Positions 9,418 to 18,501 of a DNA stretch of 64,000 nucleotides are shown here, piece by piece. The stretch is from an uncultured Alistipes sp. (GTDB taxonomy: Bacteria > Bacteroidota > Bacteroidia > Bacteroidales > Rikenellaceae). The position numbers were made by a program, and so were the translations under genes. The notes below the pieces were generated by a model. It was not told the DNA's origin. It ran no database searches and saw nothing but the letters and a program-made list of their open reading frames with translations. Position 1 is the stretch's first letter. The number at the start of each line of letters is the position of its first letter. The stretch lies in the NCBI GenBank assembly GCA_944320685.1, contig CALUIK010000002.1:186001-250000 (forward strand), read 5' to 3'.

Positions 9418-10350
9418 TTATGGTTTTACTATTTCGTCCACTATGTGGCGTATACCTTCGGTGTATGTCGTGACGCGGAAATCGGGAAATCGGCGCTTGA
9501 ATTTCGATGAGTCGAATATGCAGTCGGTGCCGTAGCGCGGCAGCAACTCTTCGATCTCGCGTACACGGGGATTGACCTCCATCATCCGTTCCAGTTCCTC
9601 CATCTGCAACACGCGGTAGGGTATGTGACTGTCGGCCGCCTGCTCCGCTGCGGCTATGAATTCGCGGTATGTGGGGCGGCTGTCGTCGCATGGCAGGTGC
9701 CATGTGGTGCCGTAAGCGTCGTCCGCCGAGGCGGCGAGGACGACTGCGCGGCCAGCGTCGGGGGTCCACATGAGCGTGCGCAGGGTCGAGTCGCTCAAAT
9801 ATACCGATGCCTCACGATGCTGTGCCATACGGCGGAAGATGAGCGAATTGGTTATGCTTTGCGTATTTTCCGGCCCGTAGAATTCGGCCGAGCGGCATAT
9901 CATGGCTTCGATACGTCCGTGTGCCATCTCATCGAGGAGCATCTCGGCAATGCGGGCGCGGATGATGCCTTTCGGTCCATTGGGGCGGAAGGGTGTATCT
10001 TCGGTGAGGGATGTGCCGTCCTGTGGATACATGTAGGTGTTGTCGAAAAATACGAGCCGCGCGCCGTGCCGTTCGCATGCGTCTATGACGTTGCGCATCA
10101 TAACGGGAAACGATGCCTGCCACAGAGCTGTGTCGAGGGGCAGGCCGACGGCGAAATATACTGTCCGGCTGCCTGCTATCGCCTTGTCGGCCATGTCGGC
10201 ATGCGTGAGATCGGCCGCCGCGAGCGTGTCGGTGGTATTGACACGCCGCGGAGTGCGGCTTACGAGCCGGATGCCGCGTGTTCCGCCGTGATATAATGCC
10301 CTTGCTATTTCAGTGGCTATCTGTCCGTTTGCGCCGAGTATGGTGTGCAT
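9418..10350 (-). CDS. NAD(P)-dependent epimerase/dehydratase-like protein (extended SDR)
   Basis: The 310-residue product opens with MHTILGANGQIATEIARAL, a GxxGxxA Rossmann motif typical of extended or atypical SDRs. Further blocks RLVFFDNTYMYPQDG and CRSAEFYGPE match the usual epimerase core, although I do not see a clean YxxxK pair, so catalysis is uncertain; it may be an atypical NmrA-like SDR. The frame is open 51 bases further upstream, but ATG 10350 begins directly at the Rossmann strand. It lies downstream of the purT/GNAT terminator and upstream of the GNAT-nitroreductase pair (28 bases), so the three may form one unit. Confidence 0.78.
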   Translation of the reverse strand: MHTILGANGQIATEIARALYHGGTRGIRLVSRTPRRVNTTDTLAAADLTHADMADKAIAGSRTVYFAVGLPLDTALWQASFPVMMRNVIDACERHGARLVFFDNTYMYPQDGTSLTEDTPFRPNGPKGIIRARIAEMLLDEMAHGRIEAMICRSAEFYGPENTQSITNSLIFRRMAQHREASVYLSDSTLRTLMWTPDAGRAVVLAASADDAYGTTWHLPCDDSRPTYREFIAAAEQAADSHIPYRVLQMEELERMMEVNPRVREIEELLPRYGTDCIFDSSKFKRRFPDFRVTTYTEGIRHIVDEIVKP

Positions 10351-10460
10351 GGTGCAGTGATTCCGTTTTGCCGGCATGCGTGTATAAGGTTTGCCCGACA
10401 ATGGTAAAGTTAATGATTATTTTCTGCATTTCGACCTTGTGGCGACAAGGTTGTCATGAC

Positions 10461-10497
10461 AAAAAAACGGAAAGTCCCTGCGGGGACCTCCCGTTTG
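10461..10497 (-). terminator. Terminator ending the pyrF-grx-pyrE-pyrB-purT-GNAT transcript
   Basis: On the minus strand a GC-rich hairpin (arms around 10466-10478 and 10482-10496) is followed by seven T (plus-strand A run 10461-10467). It lies about 20 bases after the stop of the GNAT gene. Confidence 0.85.
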
Positions 10498-10517
10498 CGA
10501 CAGTCTGATGATATTAT

Positions 10518-11090
10518 CTATTTTGTTTTTTCGCACTGCATGTGGTGCATTGTGTGGCCAATGAACGACACTTCGCCCACGCGGCGGAAGCCGAGCCTCT
10601 GATACAGTCTTTCGGCTTTGGGGTTGATGTCGTCAACGAGCAGCCCCACACGGTCATGCCCTGTGGCGAAGGCTTCGTCGCGCATGCGTTCCATGAGCCG
10701 CGCTCCTATGCCGAGACCGCGCATTTCGGGCATTACGCCCACCGAGTCGAGGTAGAACTCTCCGGCTGACGTCTCGTCGGTGACGGATATCTGCGTGCCG
10801 CACTCCTCGCGCAGCATGTCGAGAACAGGCTGCCGCAACTCGTGCAACTTCGCGCCGTCATATCCGCATATGGCACCGGCGACGGCGCCGTCGGCAAGGC
10901 AGACTATGGTGTTGCGGTAACTGTACTGCGTGTTGTCCATTCGTACGAGACGCTCTATTATCTCATGCCCGCGGTCACCGCACAGGCGTCGGGTCATATC
11001 TTCGCCGAAAGCCATTATAATGGCCCTCGTTATGGCAGGCGCGTCGTCTGCAGTGGCATGGCGGAGGGTTATCTCTGGTTCCATTGTCAT
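10518..11090 (-). CDS. GNAT family N-acetyltransferase
   Basis: The 190-residue product is a single GNAT domain. The acetyl-CoA pyrophosphate loop is in [18 protein letters not shown], followed by the C-terminal [24 protein letters not shown] block. The start codon overlaps the purT stop (ATGA at 11087-11090), so translation is probably coupled to purT. The target is unknown; the coupling suggests only that it is made together with the nucleotide enzymes. A second ATG six bases downstream is possible, but the overlap favours 11090. Confidence 0.85.
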   Translation of the reverse strand: MTMEPEITLRHATADDAPAITRAIIMAFGEDMTRRLCGDRGHEIIERLVRMDNTQYSYRNTIVCLADGAVAGAICGYDGAKLHELRQPVLDMLREECGTQISVTDETSAGEFYLDSVGVMPEMRGLGIGARLMERMRDEAFATGHDRVGLLVDDINPKAERLYQRLGFRRVGEVSFIGHTMHHMQCEKTK

Positions 11091-12283
11091 TTATGTCGCG
11101 GTTTTACTTCGATTTCAAGTTTTGCGTATGCTCTTTCTGCCTTTGCCAAGGCATCTTCTACGGTCTTGTCACGGGCGAGTATCACGCCCATGCGGCGGTG
11201 GCCTTTGACTTCGGGCTTGCCGAAGAGGCGTATCTGAACGTCAGGTTCCGAAAGTACGGTGTCGAGGTTGCCCATCACCACTTCGTCGCTGTCGCCTTCG
11301 ACAACGATGGCCTTCGATGCGCTCGGACCGTAGAAGCGTATCGAAGGTATTGGCAGGCCGAGGATGGCGCGTGCGTGCAGGGAAAATTCTGACATATCCT
11401 GTGATATCATCGTCACCATGCCCGTGTCGTGCGGACGAGGTGACACCTCGCTGAAGAGGACCTTGTCCCCTGCCACGAACAATTCCACTCCGAAGATCCC
11501 GTAACCGCCGAGCGCGTCGGTTATCTTGCGGGCGATGTCGCGAGCCTGCGCAAGAGCTGCAGGGCTCATGGGCTGCGGCTGCCACGACTCACGGTAGTCG
11601 CCGTCGACCTGATGGTGGCCTATGGGTTCGAGAAACGAGGTGCCGCCGCTGTGGCGTACCGTGAGCAGAGTTATCTCATAGTCGAACTTGACGAATCCTT
11701 CAACTATGACGGCGCCGCCGCCGGCGCGGCCTCCCTCTTGCGCGTATTGCCAAGCACGGTCAGCCTCATCCAGCGAACGGACGATACTCTGGCCGTGGCC
11801 CGACGAACTCATGATGGGTTTCACCACGCATGGCACACCGATGGCGCGCAACGCCTCGTTGAACTCCTCGTGTGTGGCGGCGAAACGGTAGGGCGATGTA
11901 TCCAGTCCCAACCCCTCGGCCGCAAGGGTGCGTATGCCCTGACGGTTCATCGTGAGCAACGCGGCACGGGCCGTGGGGATGACATTGTAGCCCTCCTTTT
12001 CCAGTTCTACGAGTGTCGGGGTGGCTATGGCCTCGATCTCGGGGATGATGTAGTCGGGTTTCTCCGCTTCGATCACCTCACGCAATAATTTGCCGTCGGT
12101 CATCGGCAATACGTGTGAGCGGTGGGCTACCTGCATGGCGGGGGCATCGGCATATTTGTCGACGGCAACCACCTCCACGCCGTAACGCTGCAGTTCGATT
12201 GCAACCTCCTTGCCGAGCTCGCCCGACCCGCACAGCAAAGCCTTTTTTCCCGAAGGCGTAAACGGGGTTCCTATCTTTACCAT
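11087..12283 (-). CDS. purT: Formate-dependent phosphoribosylglycinamide formyltransferase (GAR transformylase 2)
   Basis: ATP-grasp enzyme that forms formyl phosphate and formylates GAR, replacing PurN without folate. The 398-residue product matches the family length. It has the N-terminal [20 protein letters not shown] (Rossmann-like), [16 protein letters not shown] (ATP-grasp loop), and the C-terminal [15 protein letters not shown] signature diagnostic of PurT. It sits inside the pyrimidine transcript, 13 bases after pyrB, rather than with the purine genes. Formate from mixed-acid fermentation would be its natural substrate (inference). Confidence 0.96.
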   Translation of the reverse strand: MVKIGTPFTPSGKKALLCGSGELGKEVAIELQRYGVEVVAVDKYADAPAMQVAHRSHVLPMTDGKLLREVIEAEKPDYIIPEIEAIATPTLVELEKEGYNVIPTARAALLTMNRQGIRTLAAEGLGLDTSPYRFAATHEEFNEALRAIGVPCVVKPIMSSSGHGQSIVRSLDEADRAWQYAQEGGRAGGGAVIVEGFVKFDYEITLLTVRHSGGTSFLEPIGHHQVDGDYRESWQPQPMSPAALAQARDIARKITDALGGYGIFGVELFVAGDKVLFSEVSPRPHDTGMVTMISQDMSEFSLHARAILGLPIPSIRFYGPSASKAIVVEGDSDEVVMGNLDTVLSEPDVQIRLFGKPEVKGHRRMGVILARDKTVEDALAKAERAYAKLEIEVKPRHK

Positions 12284-12296
12284 TGCGGCCGGAGTT

Positions 12297-13379
12297 TTAT
12301 TTTACACGCGCTTCGCAATAGACGCAACGCAGATCGCCGTTCTTGGTCTCGCGGAAGAGGTGGTCCACATCCTCGCTGTTCGAGATGCATTGGCGGTTAG
12401 AGCAGCGAATGTCATTGTTGACAAGCGACCGGTCGAGGCGCGGCGTCGGTGTCTCGGAGCGTTCCTCGGCCCACTTGAGCAGGGTGTAGATAAGGGCCAT
12501 GCGGACGAACTTGCCGTTCTCCACCTGACGGAAATAGGCGGCACGCGGATCATTGTCGACGGCGCGCGTAATCTCGTTAACGCGTGGCAGCGGGTGGAGG
12601 ATTATCATGTCATTCTTGGCGTTGCGCAGACGCTCGGGATTGAGAATGAAACTGTCCTTCAAACGCTCGAACTCCTCTTCGTCGAGGAAACGCTCTTTTT
12701 GAACACGCGTCATGTAGAGTATGTCGAGCTCGCCCATTACCTCTTCCATGGTCTCCACCTCACGTGTGGGCACATGGTTTTTGTCGCATACTTCGCGGCG
12801 TATGTATGAGGGCAGGCGCAACTCCTCGGGGGCGATTAGGATGACGTTTATGCCTGTATATCGCGACAGGGCCTTTATGAGCGAGTGCACCGTGCGGCCG
12901 AACTTCAGGTCGCCGCAGAAACCTATCGTGAGGTTGTTCAGACGTCCCTTCTCGCGGCGTATAGTGAGAAGGTCGGTAAGCGTCTGCGTGGGGTGGGCGT
13001 GGCTGCCGTCGCCGGCGTTGATTATGGGTACATCAGAGTAGTGCGACGCTACCATCGGTGCGCCCTCCTTGCTGTGCCGCATGGCTATGATATCGGCGAA
13101 GCAGCCGATTACACGCACCGTGTCGGCTACGGTCTCGCCCTTGCTTACCGAAGAAGATGCTGCGTCAGAAAAGCCGAGAACGTTGCCGCCCAGTTCCATC
13201 ATGGCCGAGGTGAAGCTCAATCGCGTACGTGTACTCGGTTCGTAGAATAGCGTGGCGAGTTTCTTGCCCTTGCACGCCTCGCTGTATTTCTTGCGGTCTG
13301 CGATGATGTCGAGCGCCGTTTCGAGTATCTGGTCGACTTCGGCGACCGATATGTCCGTGGTATCTATCAGGTGTCTCAT
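12297..13379 (-). CDS. pyrB: Aspartate carbamoyltransferase fused to a PyrI-like zinc domain
   Basis: Condenses carbamoyl phosphate and aspartate. Residues 1-303 are a complete catalytic chain: STRTR (49-53) and the SVSK-GET loop (around 77-83) bind carbamoyl phosphate, HAHPTQ (127-132) and HPLPRVNEI (262-270) the substrates. Residues 322-360 are extra: C326-x4-C331-x20-C352-x2-C355 with [11 protein letters not shown] and CVYCEA, closely resembling the zinc domain of the E. coli regulatory chain PyrI (C-x4-C-x22-C-x2-C). The nucleotide-binding domain of PyrI is absent. Shortened PyrI-type fusions are known from Thermotoga maritima and Treponema. Whether this one is allosteric is open. It sits 12 bases after pyrE and 13 before purT. 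Confidence 0.93.
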   Translation of the reverse strand: MRHLIDTTDISVAEVDQILETALDIIADRKKYSEACKGKKLATLFYEPSTRTRLSFTSAMMELGGNVLGFSDAASSSVSKGETVADTVRVIGCFADIIAMRHSKEGAPMVASHYSDVPIINAGDGSHAHPTQTLTDLLTIRREKGRLNNLTIGFCGDLKFGRTVHSLIKALSRYTGINVILIAPEELRLPSYIRREVCDKNHVPTREVETMEEVMGELDILYMTRVQKERFLDEEEFERLKDSFILNPERLRNAKNDMIILHPLPRVNEITRAVDNDPRAAYFRQVENGKFVRMALIYTLLKWAEERSETPTPRLDRSLVNNDIRCSNRQCISNSEDVDHLFRETKNGDLRCVYCEARVK

Positions 13380-13391
13380 GGCTGCTGCGTG

Positions 13392-14024
13392 TTATTTGTT
13401 TATCCAGCTTTCGTCTGACGGATTGTCGCGGAAAGCGAGAATCCTCTTGCATGCTTCGGGTTTGATATAACCCTCCTCGGCGGCAACCTCTACGAGGGCG
13501 TCGAGGTTCGAAAGCGAATGATTCTCGACATGTGCTTCGGCCAAACGGTCGAGACCCTTCTTCATGCCGTAGGTGAAGATGCTGACTACGCCGAGCACAT
13601 CGGCTCCGGCCTCGCGCAAGACATTGACCACCTCCACGCAACTGCCCGCTGTCGAGATCAGATCCTCCACGACCACAACCTTTTCGCCCTTCTCTAATCG
13701 GCCCTCGATCTGGTTGGCGCGGCCGTGATCCTTCGCACCGCTGCGCACATATCCCATCGGCATGTCGAGGATCGTGGCGGTGATGGCGGCATGGGCGATA
13801 CCTGCCGTGCTGGTACCCATGAGCACCTCGCATTGCGGATAATAACGCTTTACCAACTCGGCAAGCCCCTTCTCGACGGCATCGCGTACGCGCGGTGCCG
13901 TAAGCGTCAGGCGGTTGTCGCAATAGATGGGGCTTTTGATACCGCTGGCCCATGTGAACGGCTGCTCGGGGCGCAGGAATACGGCCCCTATTGATAGCAG
14001 GTCTTTGGCAATGGTCTTTTCCAT
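13392..14024 (-). CDS. pyrE: Orotate phosphoribosyltransferase
   Basis: Makes OMP from orotate and PRPP. The 210-residue product has the type I PRTase core: FTWASGIKSPIYCDNR near the N-terminus (orotate and PRPP contacts) and the PRPP loop VVVVEDLISTAGSC. ATG 14024 is used; another ATG lies six bases upstream and the frame stays open to 14120, but the family N-terminus fits 14024. Middle gene of the pyrimidine operon, 12 bases before pyrB. Confidence 0.95.
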   Translation of the reverse strand: MEKTIAKDLLSIGAVFLRPEQPFTWASGIKSPIYCDNRLTLTAPRVRDAVEKGLAELVKRYYPQCEVLMGTSTAGIAHAAITATILDMPMGYVRSGAKDHGRANQIEGRLEKGEKVVVVEDLISTAGSCVEVVNVLREAGADVLGVVSIFTYGMKKGLDRLAEAHVENHSLSNLDALVEVAAEEGYIKPEACKRILAFRDNPSDESWINK

Positions 14025-14132
14025 AATCATTGTTTGGTTTGTTCTCTTTTTTCGGTATTGAGCCGCGATTATACACCCATACTCTCCCTTAACCGCCATG
14101 CGGTAGTGTGTCCGCGGCATGTTTTCTTTGCC

Positions 14133-14393
14133 TTATTCCAGCGCCTTGCGCAATACAGCCTCCACCTCCTCGGGGTAGATGCCGCCCTCGTGGACCTTCT
14201 GCCCGTCGACGTAGAATGTCGGCACGTAATAGTAGTCGAACTTGTCGGCCACATCGGGTTGTTCCGACTCCTCTATCATTTCGATCTCTACGGCTGCGAG
14301 TTCGGGATGTTCGGCCTTCAGCGAGTCGATGTATGTCAATGCCTTCCTGCAGAAGGGGCAGTTTTTCAGATAAAACAGCTTTACGGGTTTCAT
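14133..14393 (-). CDS. Glutaredoxin/thioredoxin-like small redox protein
   Basis: The 86-residue product is a minimal thioredoxin fold with the redox motif Cys-Pro-Phe-Cys at residues 12-15 (FYLKNCPFCRKAL) and a cis-proline region at YYYVPTFYVDG. Size and motif fit a glutaredoxin-like or NrdH-like protein; it lacks a signal peptide, so it acts in the cytoplasm. It lies 21 bases after pyrF and 108 before pyrE within the pyrimidine operon. A link to ribonucleotide reduction would make sense but is inference. Confidence 0.85.
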   Translation of the reverse strand: MKPVKLFYLKNCPFCRKALTYIDSLKAEHPELAAVEIEMIEESEQPDVADKFDYYYVPTFYVDGQKVHEGGIYPEEVEAVLRKALE

Positions 14394-14414
14394 GGCGCTC
14401 GCATGTGATATGTT

Positions 14415-15116
14415 TTATTCCACGAATTCCCTTATGCAGCGCTCGTATGCCGCGACGGGGTCGGCGGCCTGCGTTATGGGGCGTCCTACGACGATGTAGT
14501 CGGTGCCGATCTCGCGGGCACGGGACGGCGTCGTGACGCGGACTTGGTCGCCCACTTCGCCGTCGGCGAAACGTACGCCCGGTGTTACCGTGATGAATTG
14601 CGTGCCGCACGCCTCCTTGACCATGCCGGCCTCGAGAGGCGAGCATACCACGCCGTCGAGCCCCGCCTCCTTGGCGTTGCGGGCGTAGTGGATGATGGTG
14701 TCGTTGATCGAGGCGTCGATCAGCAGTTCGCGGCGCATGCGCTCCTCGCTTGTAGAGGTGAGCTGCGTAACGGCTATCAGAATGGGCCGTGTGCCGTCGG
14801 GGCGTGTGAGGCCCTCTAATGCTGCGCGCATCATATCGATTGTGCCGGCGGCATGCAGGTTGCACATGTCGACATCCAGATGCGAGAGTACGGCCATCGC
14901 TTTCTTCACCGTATTGGGTATGTCATGCAGTTTCAGATCGAGGAATATCTTGTGGCCGCGCGCCTTGATCTCGCGCACGATCGAGGGGCCCTCGGCATAG
15001 TAGAGCTCCATTCCTATCTTGACGAAAGGTTTGCGGCCGGTGAAGCGGTCGAGAAAGCCGAATGTGGCAGCGGCGCTGCTGAAGTCGCAGGCGATTATTA
15101 CATCTCTCTGGTTCAT
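14415..15116 (-). CDS. pyrF: Orotidine 5'-phosphate decarboxylase (type 1)
   Basis: Decarboxylates OMP to UMP. The 233-residue TIM barrel carries the active-site stretch [13 protein letters not shown], with the Asp-x-Lys-x2-Asp tetrad typical of the short type 1 family, and the late [12 protein letters not shown] phosphate-binding loop. Many Bacteroides species instead have the longer type 2 enzyme. The frame is open to 15152, but ATG 15116 ([14 protein letters not shown]) gives the family start. First gene of the pyrF-grx-pyrE-pyrB-purT-GNAT transcript. No carA/carB, pyrC or pyrD is nearby. Confidence 0.95.
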   Translation of the reverse strand: MNQRDVIIACDFSSAAATFGFLDRFTGRKPFVKIGMELYYAEGPSIVREIKARGHKIFLDLKLHDIPNTVKKAMAVLSHLDVDMCNLHAAGTIDMMRAALEGLTRPDGTRPILIAVTQLTSTSEERMRRELLIDASINDTIIHYARNAKEAGLDGVVCSPLEAGMVKEACGTQFITVTPGVRFADGEVGDQVRVTTPSRAREIGTDYIVVGRPITQAADPVAAYERCIREFVE

Positions 15117-15200
15117 CGTATGATACGGTTTGGTTGTTACAATGCTTTTCAAAAGGCTAAATTAGCGTTTTTTTGCGAGACGCGCAACAGCCGGAGGCGT

Positions 15201-15229
15201 AAAAAAGGCCGGATACTATCCGGCCTTTT
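15201..15229 (-). terminator. Terminator after fabG
   Basis: A 12-base perfect inverted repeat (15203-15214 with 15218-15229, loop 3) reads into six U on the minus strand. It separates the fab block from the pyrF promoter region. Confidence 0.88.
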
Positions 15230-15270
15230 CTCATATATGCCTGCATCGCCGCTTGACGGACGCCGCATGT

Positions 15271-16017
15271 TTAGCAGTTCATGGCTCCGCAGCAGTGGAT
15301 CACCTGGCCGCTCACATACGACGAGAGGTCGCTGGCGAGGAAAAGCGCTACATTTGCCACGTCTTCGGGCGTGCCGCCGCGGCGCAGGGGTATCTGTGCG
15401 GCCCAAGCGTCGCGCACCTCCTGCGAGAGCTGGTTGGTCATGTCGGTGATGATGAAGCCCGGGGCGATGCAGTTGGCGCGGATGCCGCGGGGCCCCATCT
15501 CTTTCGCTATAGACTTCGCAAGGCCGATCATGCCGGCCTTTGATGCCGAGTAGTTGCACTGTCCGGCGTTGCCCGAGACTCCTACCACCGATGACATGTT
15601 GATGATCGAGCCGCCGCGCTGGCGTGCCATTACGGGGACGACTGCGTGTATGAAATTGAACGCCGACTTGAGGTTGACGTTGATGACGGCATCCCACTGT
15701 GCCTCCGACATGCGCATCATGAGGCCGTCCTTGGTGATACCGGCGTTGTTTACGAGAATATCTATACGGCCGAAGTCCTCGATGATCTGCTTTACCACCT
15801 CGTGCGACTCCTCGAACGACGCTGCGTTCGAAGCATATCCTTTGGCCTTGACTCCCATAGCCTGCAAATCGGCTACGGTCTGATCGGCAGCCTCGTTGAT
15901 CACCAGATCGGTGAATGCAACGTCGGCACCCTGCTCGGCGAAACGCAGCGCTATGGCCTTGCCTATGCCGCGTGCGGCTCCAGTTACCAGAGCCACCTTT
16001 CCTTCCAGAAGTTTCAT
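15271..16017 (-). CDS. fabG: 3-oxoacyl-[ACP] reductase
   Basis: NADPH-dependent reductase of fatty-acid elongation. The 248-residue SDR has the cofactor motif GAARGIG (13-19), NNAG (90-93) and the catalytic Ser143, Tyr156 and Lys160 (NYSASKAGM). The frame extends upstream to 16176 inside fabF, but ATG 16017 is the family start. The C-terminus is odd: where FabG normally ends in GGM or similar, this one ends HCCGAMNC with three cysteines. It follows fabF by 41 bases. Confidence 0.94.
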   Translation of the reverse strand: MKLLEGKVALVTGAARGIGKAIALRFAEQGADVAFTDLVINEAADQTVADLQAMGVKAKGYASNAASFEESHEVVKQIIEDFGRIDILVNNAGITKDGLMMRMSEAQWDAVINVNLKSAFNFIHAVVPVMARQRGGSIINMSSVVGVSGNAGQCNYSASKAGMIGLAKSIAKEMGPRGIRANCIAPGFIITDMTNQLSQEVRDAWAAQIPLRRGGTPEDVANVALFLASDLSSYVSGQVIHCCGAMNC

Positions 16018-16058
16018 TTTCGTTATCTGTTTATCAAATTTTACCTCGGTTTGTCGGA

Positions 16059-17315
16059 CTATTCCCATTTGCGCAGGGCCACGGTGGCGTTGTGTCCGCC
16101 GAAACCGAGCGTGTTCGACATGGCGATGGTCAGGTTTGCCTTGCGCGCCGTATTGGGCGTGTAGTCCAGATCGCACTCGGGATCGGACTCGGTGAGGCCG
16201 ATGGTCGGAGGTACCGTGCCGTTGACCAGAGCGAGGGCCGAGGCGATGAGTTCGACGGCGCCTGTTGCGCCCAGCATGTGCCCCGTCATCGATTTGGTCG
16301 AACTGATGATGGCCTTGCGTGCCGCCTCCTCGCCCATCGCGAGCTTGATGGCGGCAGTCTCGGTCTTGTCGTTGAGCGGGGTGCTCGTACCGTGGGCATT
16401 GATGTAGAGCATATCCTTCTCTGCGTCGAAGCCGGCCTCCTCAAGTGCCTGTTTCATGGCGCGCGATGCGGGGATTCCTTCGGGATGCGGAGCCGTGTAG
16501 TGGTATGCGTCGCAGGTGTTGCCGTAACCGCATACCTCGGCATAGATCTTGGCGCCGCGCTTCTGGGCATTCTCGAGCGACTCGAATATCAGGACGCCGG
16601 CACCCTCGGCTATTACGAAGCCGTTGCGGTTGATGTTGAAAGGTATCGAAGCCTTCTTCGGATCTTCCGAACGCGAGAGGGCCTTGCTGTTTGCAAATCC
16701 GCCGATGGCAAGCGGGTGTACCGAAGCCTCAGAACCACCCGTGATAATGGCGTCGGCATAGCCGTATTTGATGGCGCGGTAGGCCTCGCCGGCAGAGTGG
16801 GTACCCGTCGAGCAAGCGGTGACGACGGGCAGACATACGCCCTGCGCCTTGAACTTGATGGCCACGTTTCCTGCAGCGATGTTCGAGATCATCATGGGGA
16901 TGAACAGGGGTGAGATGCGGTGTACGCCTTCTTTGAGGAGTTTCTCTGTCTCGTTGACGAAGGTCTGCAGACCACCGATGCCCGATCCGATATAAGTTCC
17001 GAGACGCTCGGGGGCGATGTTTTCGCCGCTGACCAGACCGCTGTCCATCATGGCCTGATATGCGGCTGCCATGGCGTACTGGCAGTAGATGTCGCTGCGT
17101 CGTACGTTAGCCGAGTCGAGACCGTTGATCGAGGGGTCGAAATCCTTGACCTGACCGGCCACCTTTATGGGAAGGTTATACTCGTCGAAACCCTTGATGG
17201 TATCTATTCCGCAATATCCTGCCGTCAGATTGTTCCAGAAATCGGCGATGTTGTTGCCGACGGGCGAGATTACGCCCATGCCTGTAATGACTACTCTTCT
17301 GTTATTGTTTTCCAT
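16059..17315 (-). CDS. fabF: 3-oxoacyl-[ACP] synthase II
   Basis: Condensing enzyme of fatty-acid elongation, 418 residues. The catalytic Cys168 lies in VTACSTGTHSAG, and the two active-site histidines are His308 (INAHGTSTPLND) and His346 (KSMTGHMLGATGA). The C-terminus with SNTLGFGGHNATV is typical. In many bacteria acpP precedes fabF; here fabH does (11-base gap) and acpP is not in the window. ATG 17315 gives the usual start; the frame is open 36 bases further. Confidence 0.96.
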   Translation of the reverse strand: MENNNRRVVITGMGVISPVGNNIADFWNNLTAGYCGIDTIKGFDEYNLPIKVAGQVKDFDPSINGLDSANVRRSDIYCQYAMAAAYQAMMDSGLVSGENIAPERLGTYIGSGIGGLQTFVNETEKLLKEGVHRISPLFIPMMISNIAAGNVAIKFKAQGVCLPVVTACSTGTHSAGEAYRAIKYGYADAIITGGSEASVHPLAIGGFANSKALSRSEDPKKASIPFNINRNGFVIAEGAGVLIFESLENAQKRGAKIYAEVCGYGNTCDAYHYTAPHPEGIPASRAMKQALEEAGFDAEKDMLYINAHGTSTPLNDKTETAAIKLAMGEEAARKAIISSTKSMTGHMLGATGAVELIASALALVNGTVPPTIGLTESDPECDLDYTPNTARKANLTIAMSNTLGFGGHNATVALRKWE

Positions 17316-17326
17316 GGCTGTTGGTT

Positions 17327-18280
17327 TTATTTTGTCCATTCGATAATGCATGCGCCCGTTGTGAAGCCTGCGCCGAATGCGCTGAGCAGCAGTTTGTCTC
17401 CCTTTTGCAGTTTGCCGTCACGGTTGAGCTCGTCGAGGAGTATGGCGACGCTTGCCGACGAAGTGTTGCCGTAGTGTGCGACGTTGGTGGGGAAGTGTGA
17501 CATGTCGAGTTTGAGCTGTCCGCATATAGCCTCTATAATGCGCATGTTGGCTTGGTGGAGTATATAGTATTTAATCTCTTCGGGCTGAAGTCCGGCAGCA
17601 TCGAGCAGCGTGCGGATGTCGCGCGATGACGAGAGTACTGCGGTCTTGAATACCTCGCGACCATTCATGTACATGGGCTTTGACTCTTCTTCCTTGGTGA
17701 TGTATGGCGTGGGCTCGAGTGTGCGTACGTAGTGCAGGCACTCGGTCTTGCTGACCGTGGTCAGGCGCGAGCCGATGAGAGCGTCGCCTTCGGTCACCAC
17801 GGCAGCTCCTGCACCGTCGCCGAAGAGGACGCAGATGCTGCGGTCTTTCCAGTCGACCATGCGTGTGGGCTCCTCGGCCGCTACGACAAGGATGGTCTTG
17901 GCCTTTCCGCTCTTGATGCGGTCGTCGGCCATGTCGAGTGCGTAGATGAATCCCGAGCATGCGGCATTCACGTCAACACACGCGCACTTGGCCCCGATGG
18001 CACCCTGAATGATGCAGCTGAGTCCGGGGGTGATATATTCGTTTACGACATTCGAGCAGATAATGTAATCTATATCCGCCGGCGTTACGCCAGCATTCTC
18101 GATTGCTTTGAGTGCCGCTTCGGCAGCCAGATCCTCGAGTTTTTCAGAAGTGATTACGTGGCGCTCGGTCATGCCGGTGCGCTCTCTGATCCATTCGTCG
18201 CTCGTGTCGAGAAATTCTTCGAGCATTGCGTTGGTAACGATCTTGGCGGGGTTGGCCCTGCCCGTTCCGATAATTTTCAT
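17327..18280 (-). CDS. fabH: 3-oxoacyl-[ACP] synthase III
   Basis: Initiates fatty-acid synthesis by condensing an acyl-CoA with malonyl-ACP. The 317-residue thiolase-fold product has the Cys-His-Asn triad in normal contexts: Cys108 in DVNAACSGFIYAL, His in ILHQANMRII and Asn in HYGNTSSASV. First gene of the fabH-fabF-fabG unit. Bacteroidales often have several FabH paralogues for branched starters, and which primer this one takes is not visible. Confidence 0.95.
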   Translation of the reverse strand: MKIIGTGRANPAKIVTNAMLEEFLDTSDEWIRERTGMTERHVITSEKLEDLAAEAALKAIENAGVTPADIDYIICSNVVNEYITPGLSCIIQGAIGAKCACVDVNAACSGFIYALDMADDRIKSGKAKTILVVAAEEPTRMVDWKDRSICVLFGDGAGAAVVTEGDALIGSRLTTVSKTECLHYVRTLEPTPYITKEEESKPMYMNGREVFKTAVLSSSRDIRTLLDAAGLQPEEIKYYILHQANMRIIEAICGQLKLDMSHFPTNVAHYGNTSSASVAILLDELNRDGKLQKGDKLLLSAFGAGFTTGACIIEWTK

Positions 18281-18501
18281 TTACTCAAACTTTATTTTTA
18301 TAAAAAACATTCCGCGTCGATGCGCGTCGGCGTGTATCGCCTTGAGCCGCGCCGTTGCAAAAATATTCAAAACCTTACAAATTACCATTTACACAGCGGC
18401 AAAAACGATATTTTGTGACGAAAGTGGCATTATCTGTGGTAAAAATTATGCGCTTTGAGGATATTTTACGATCTTTGCCGAACCCAAAGTGTGAAAAAAT
18501 C

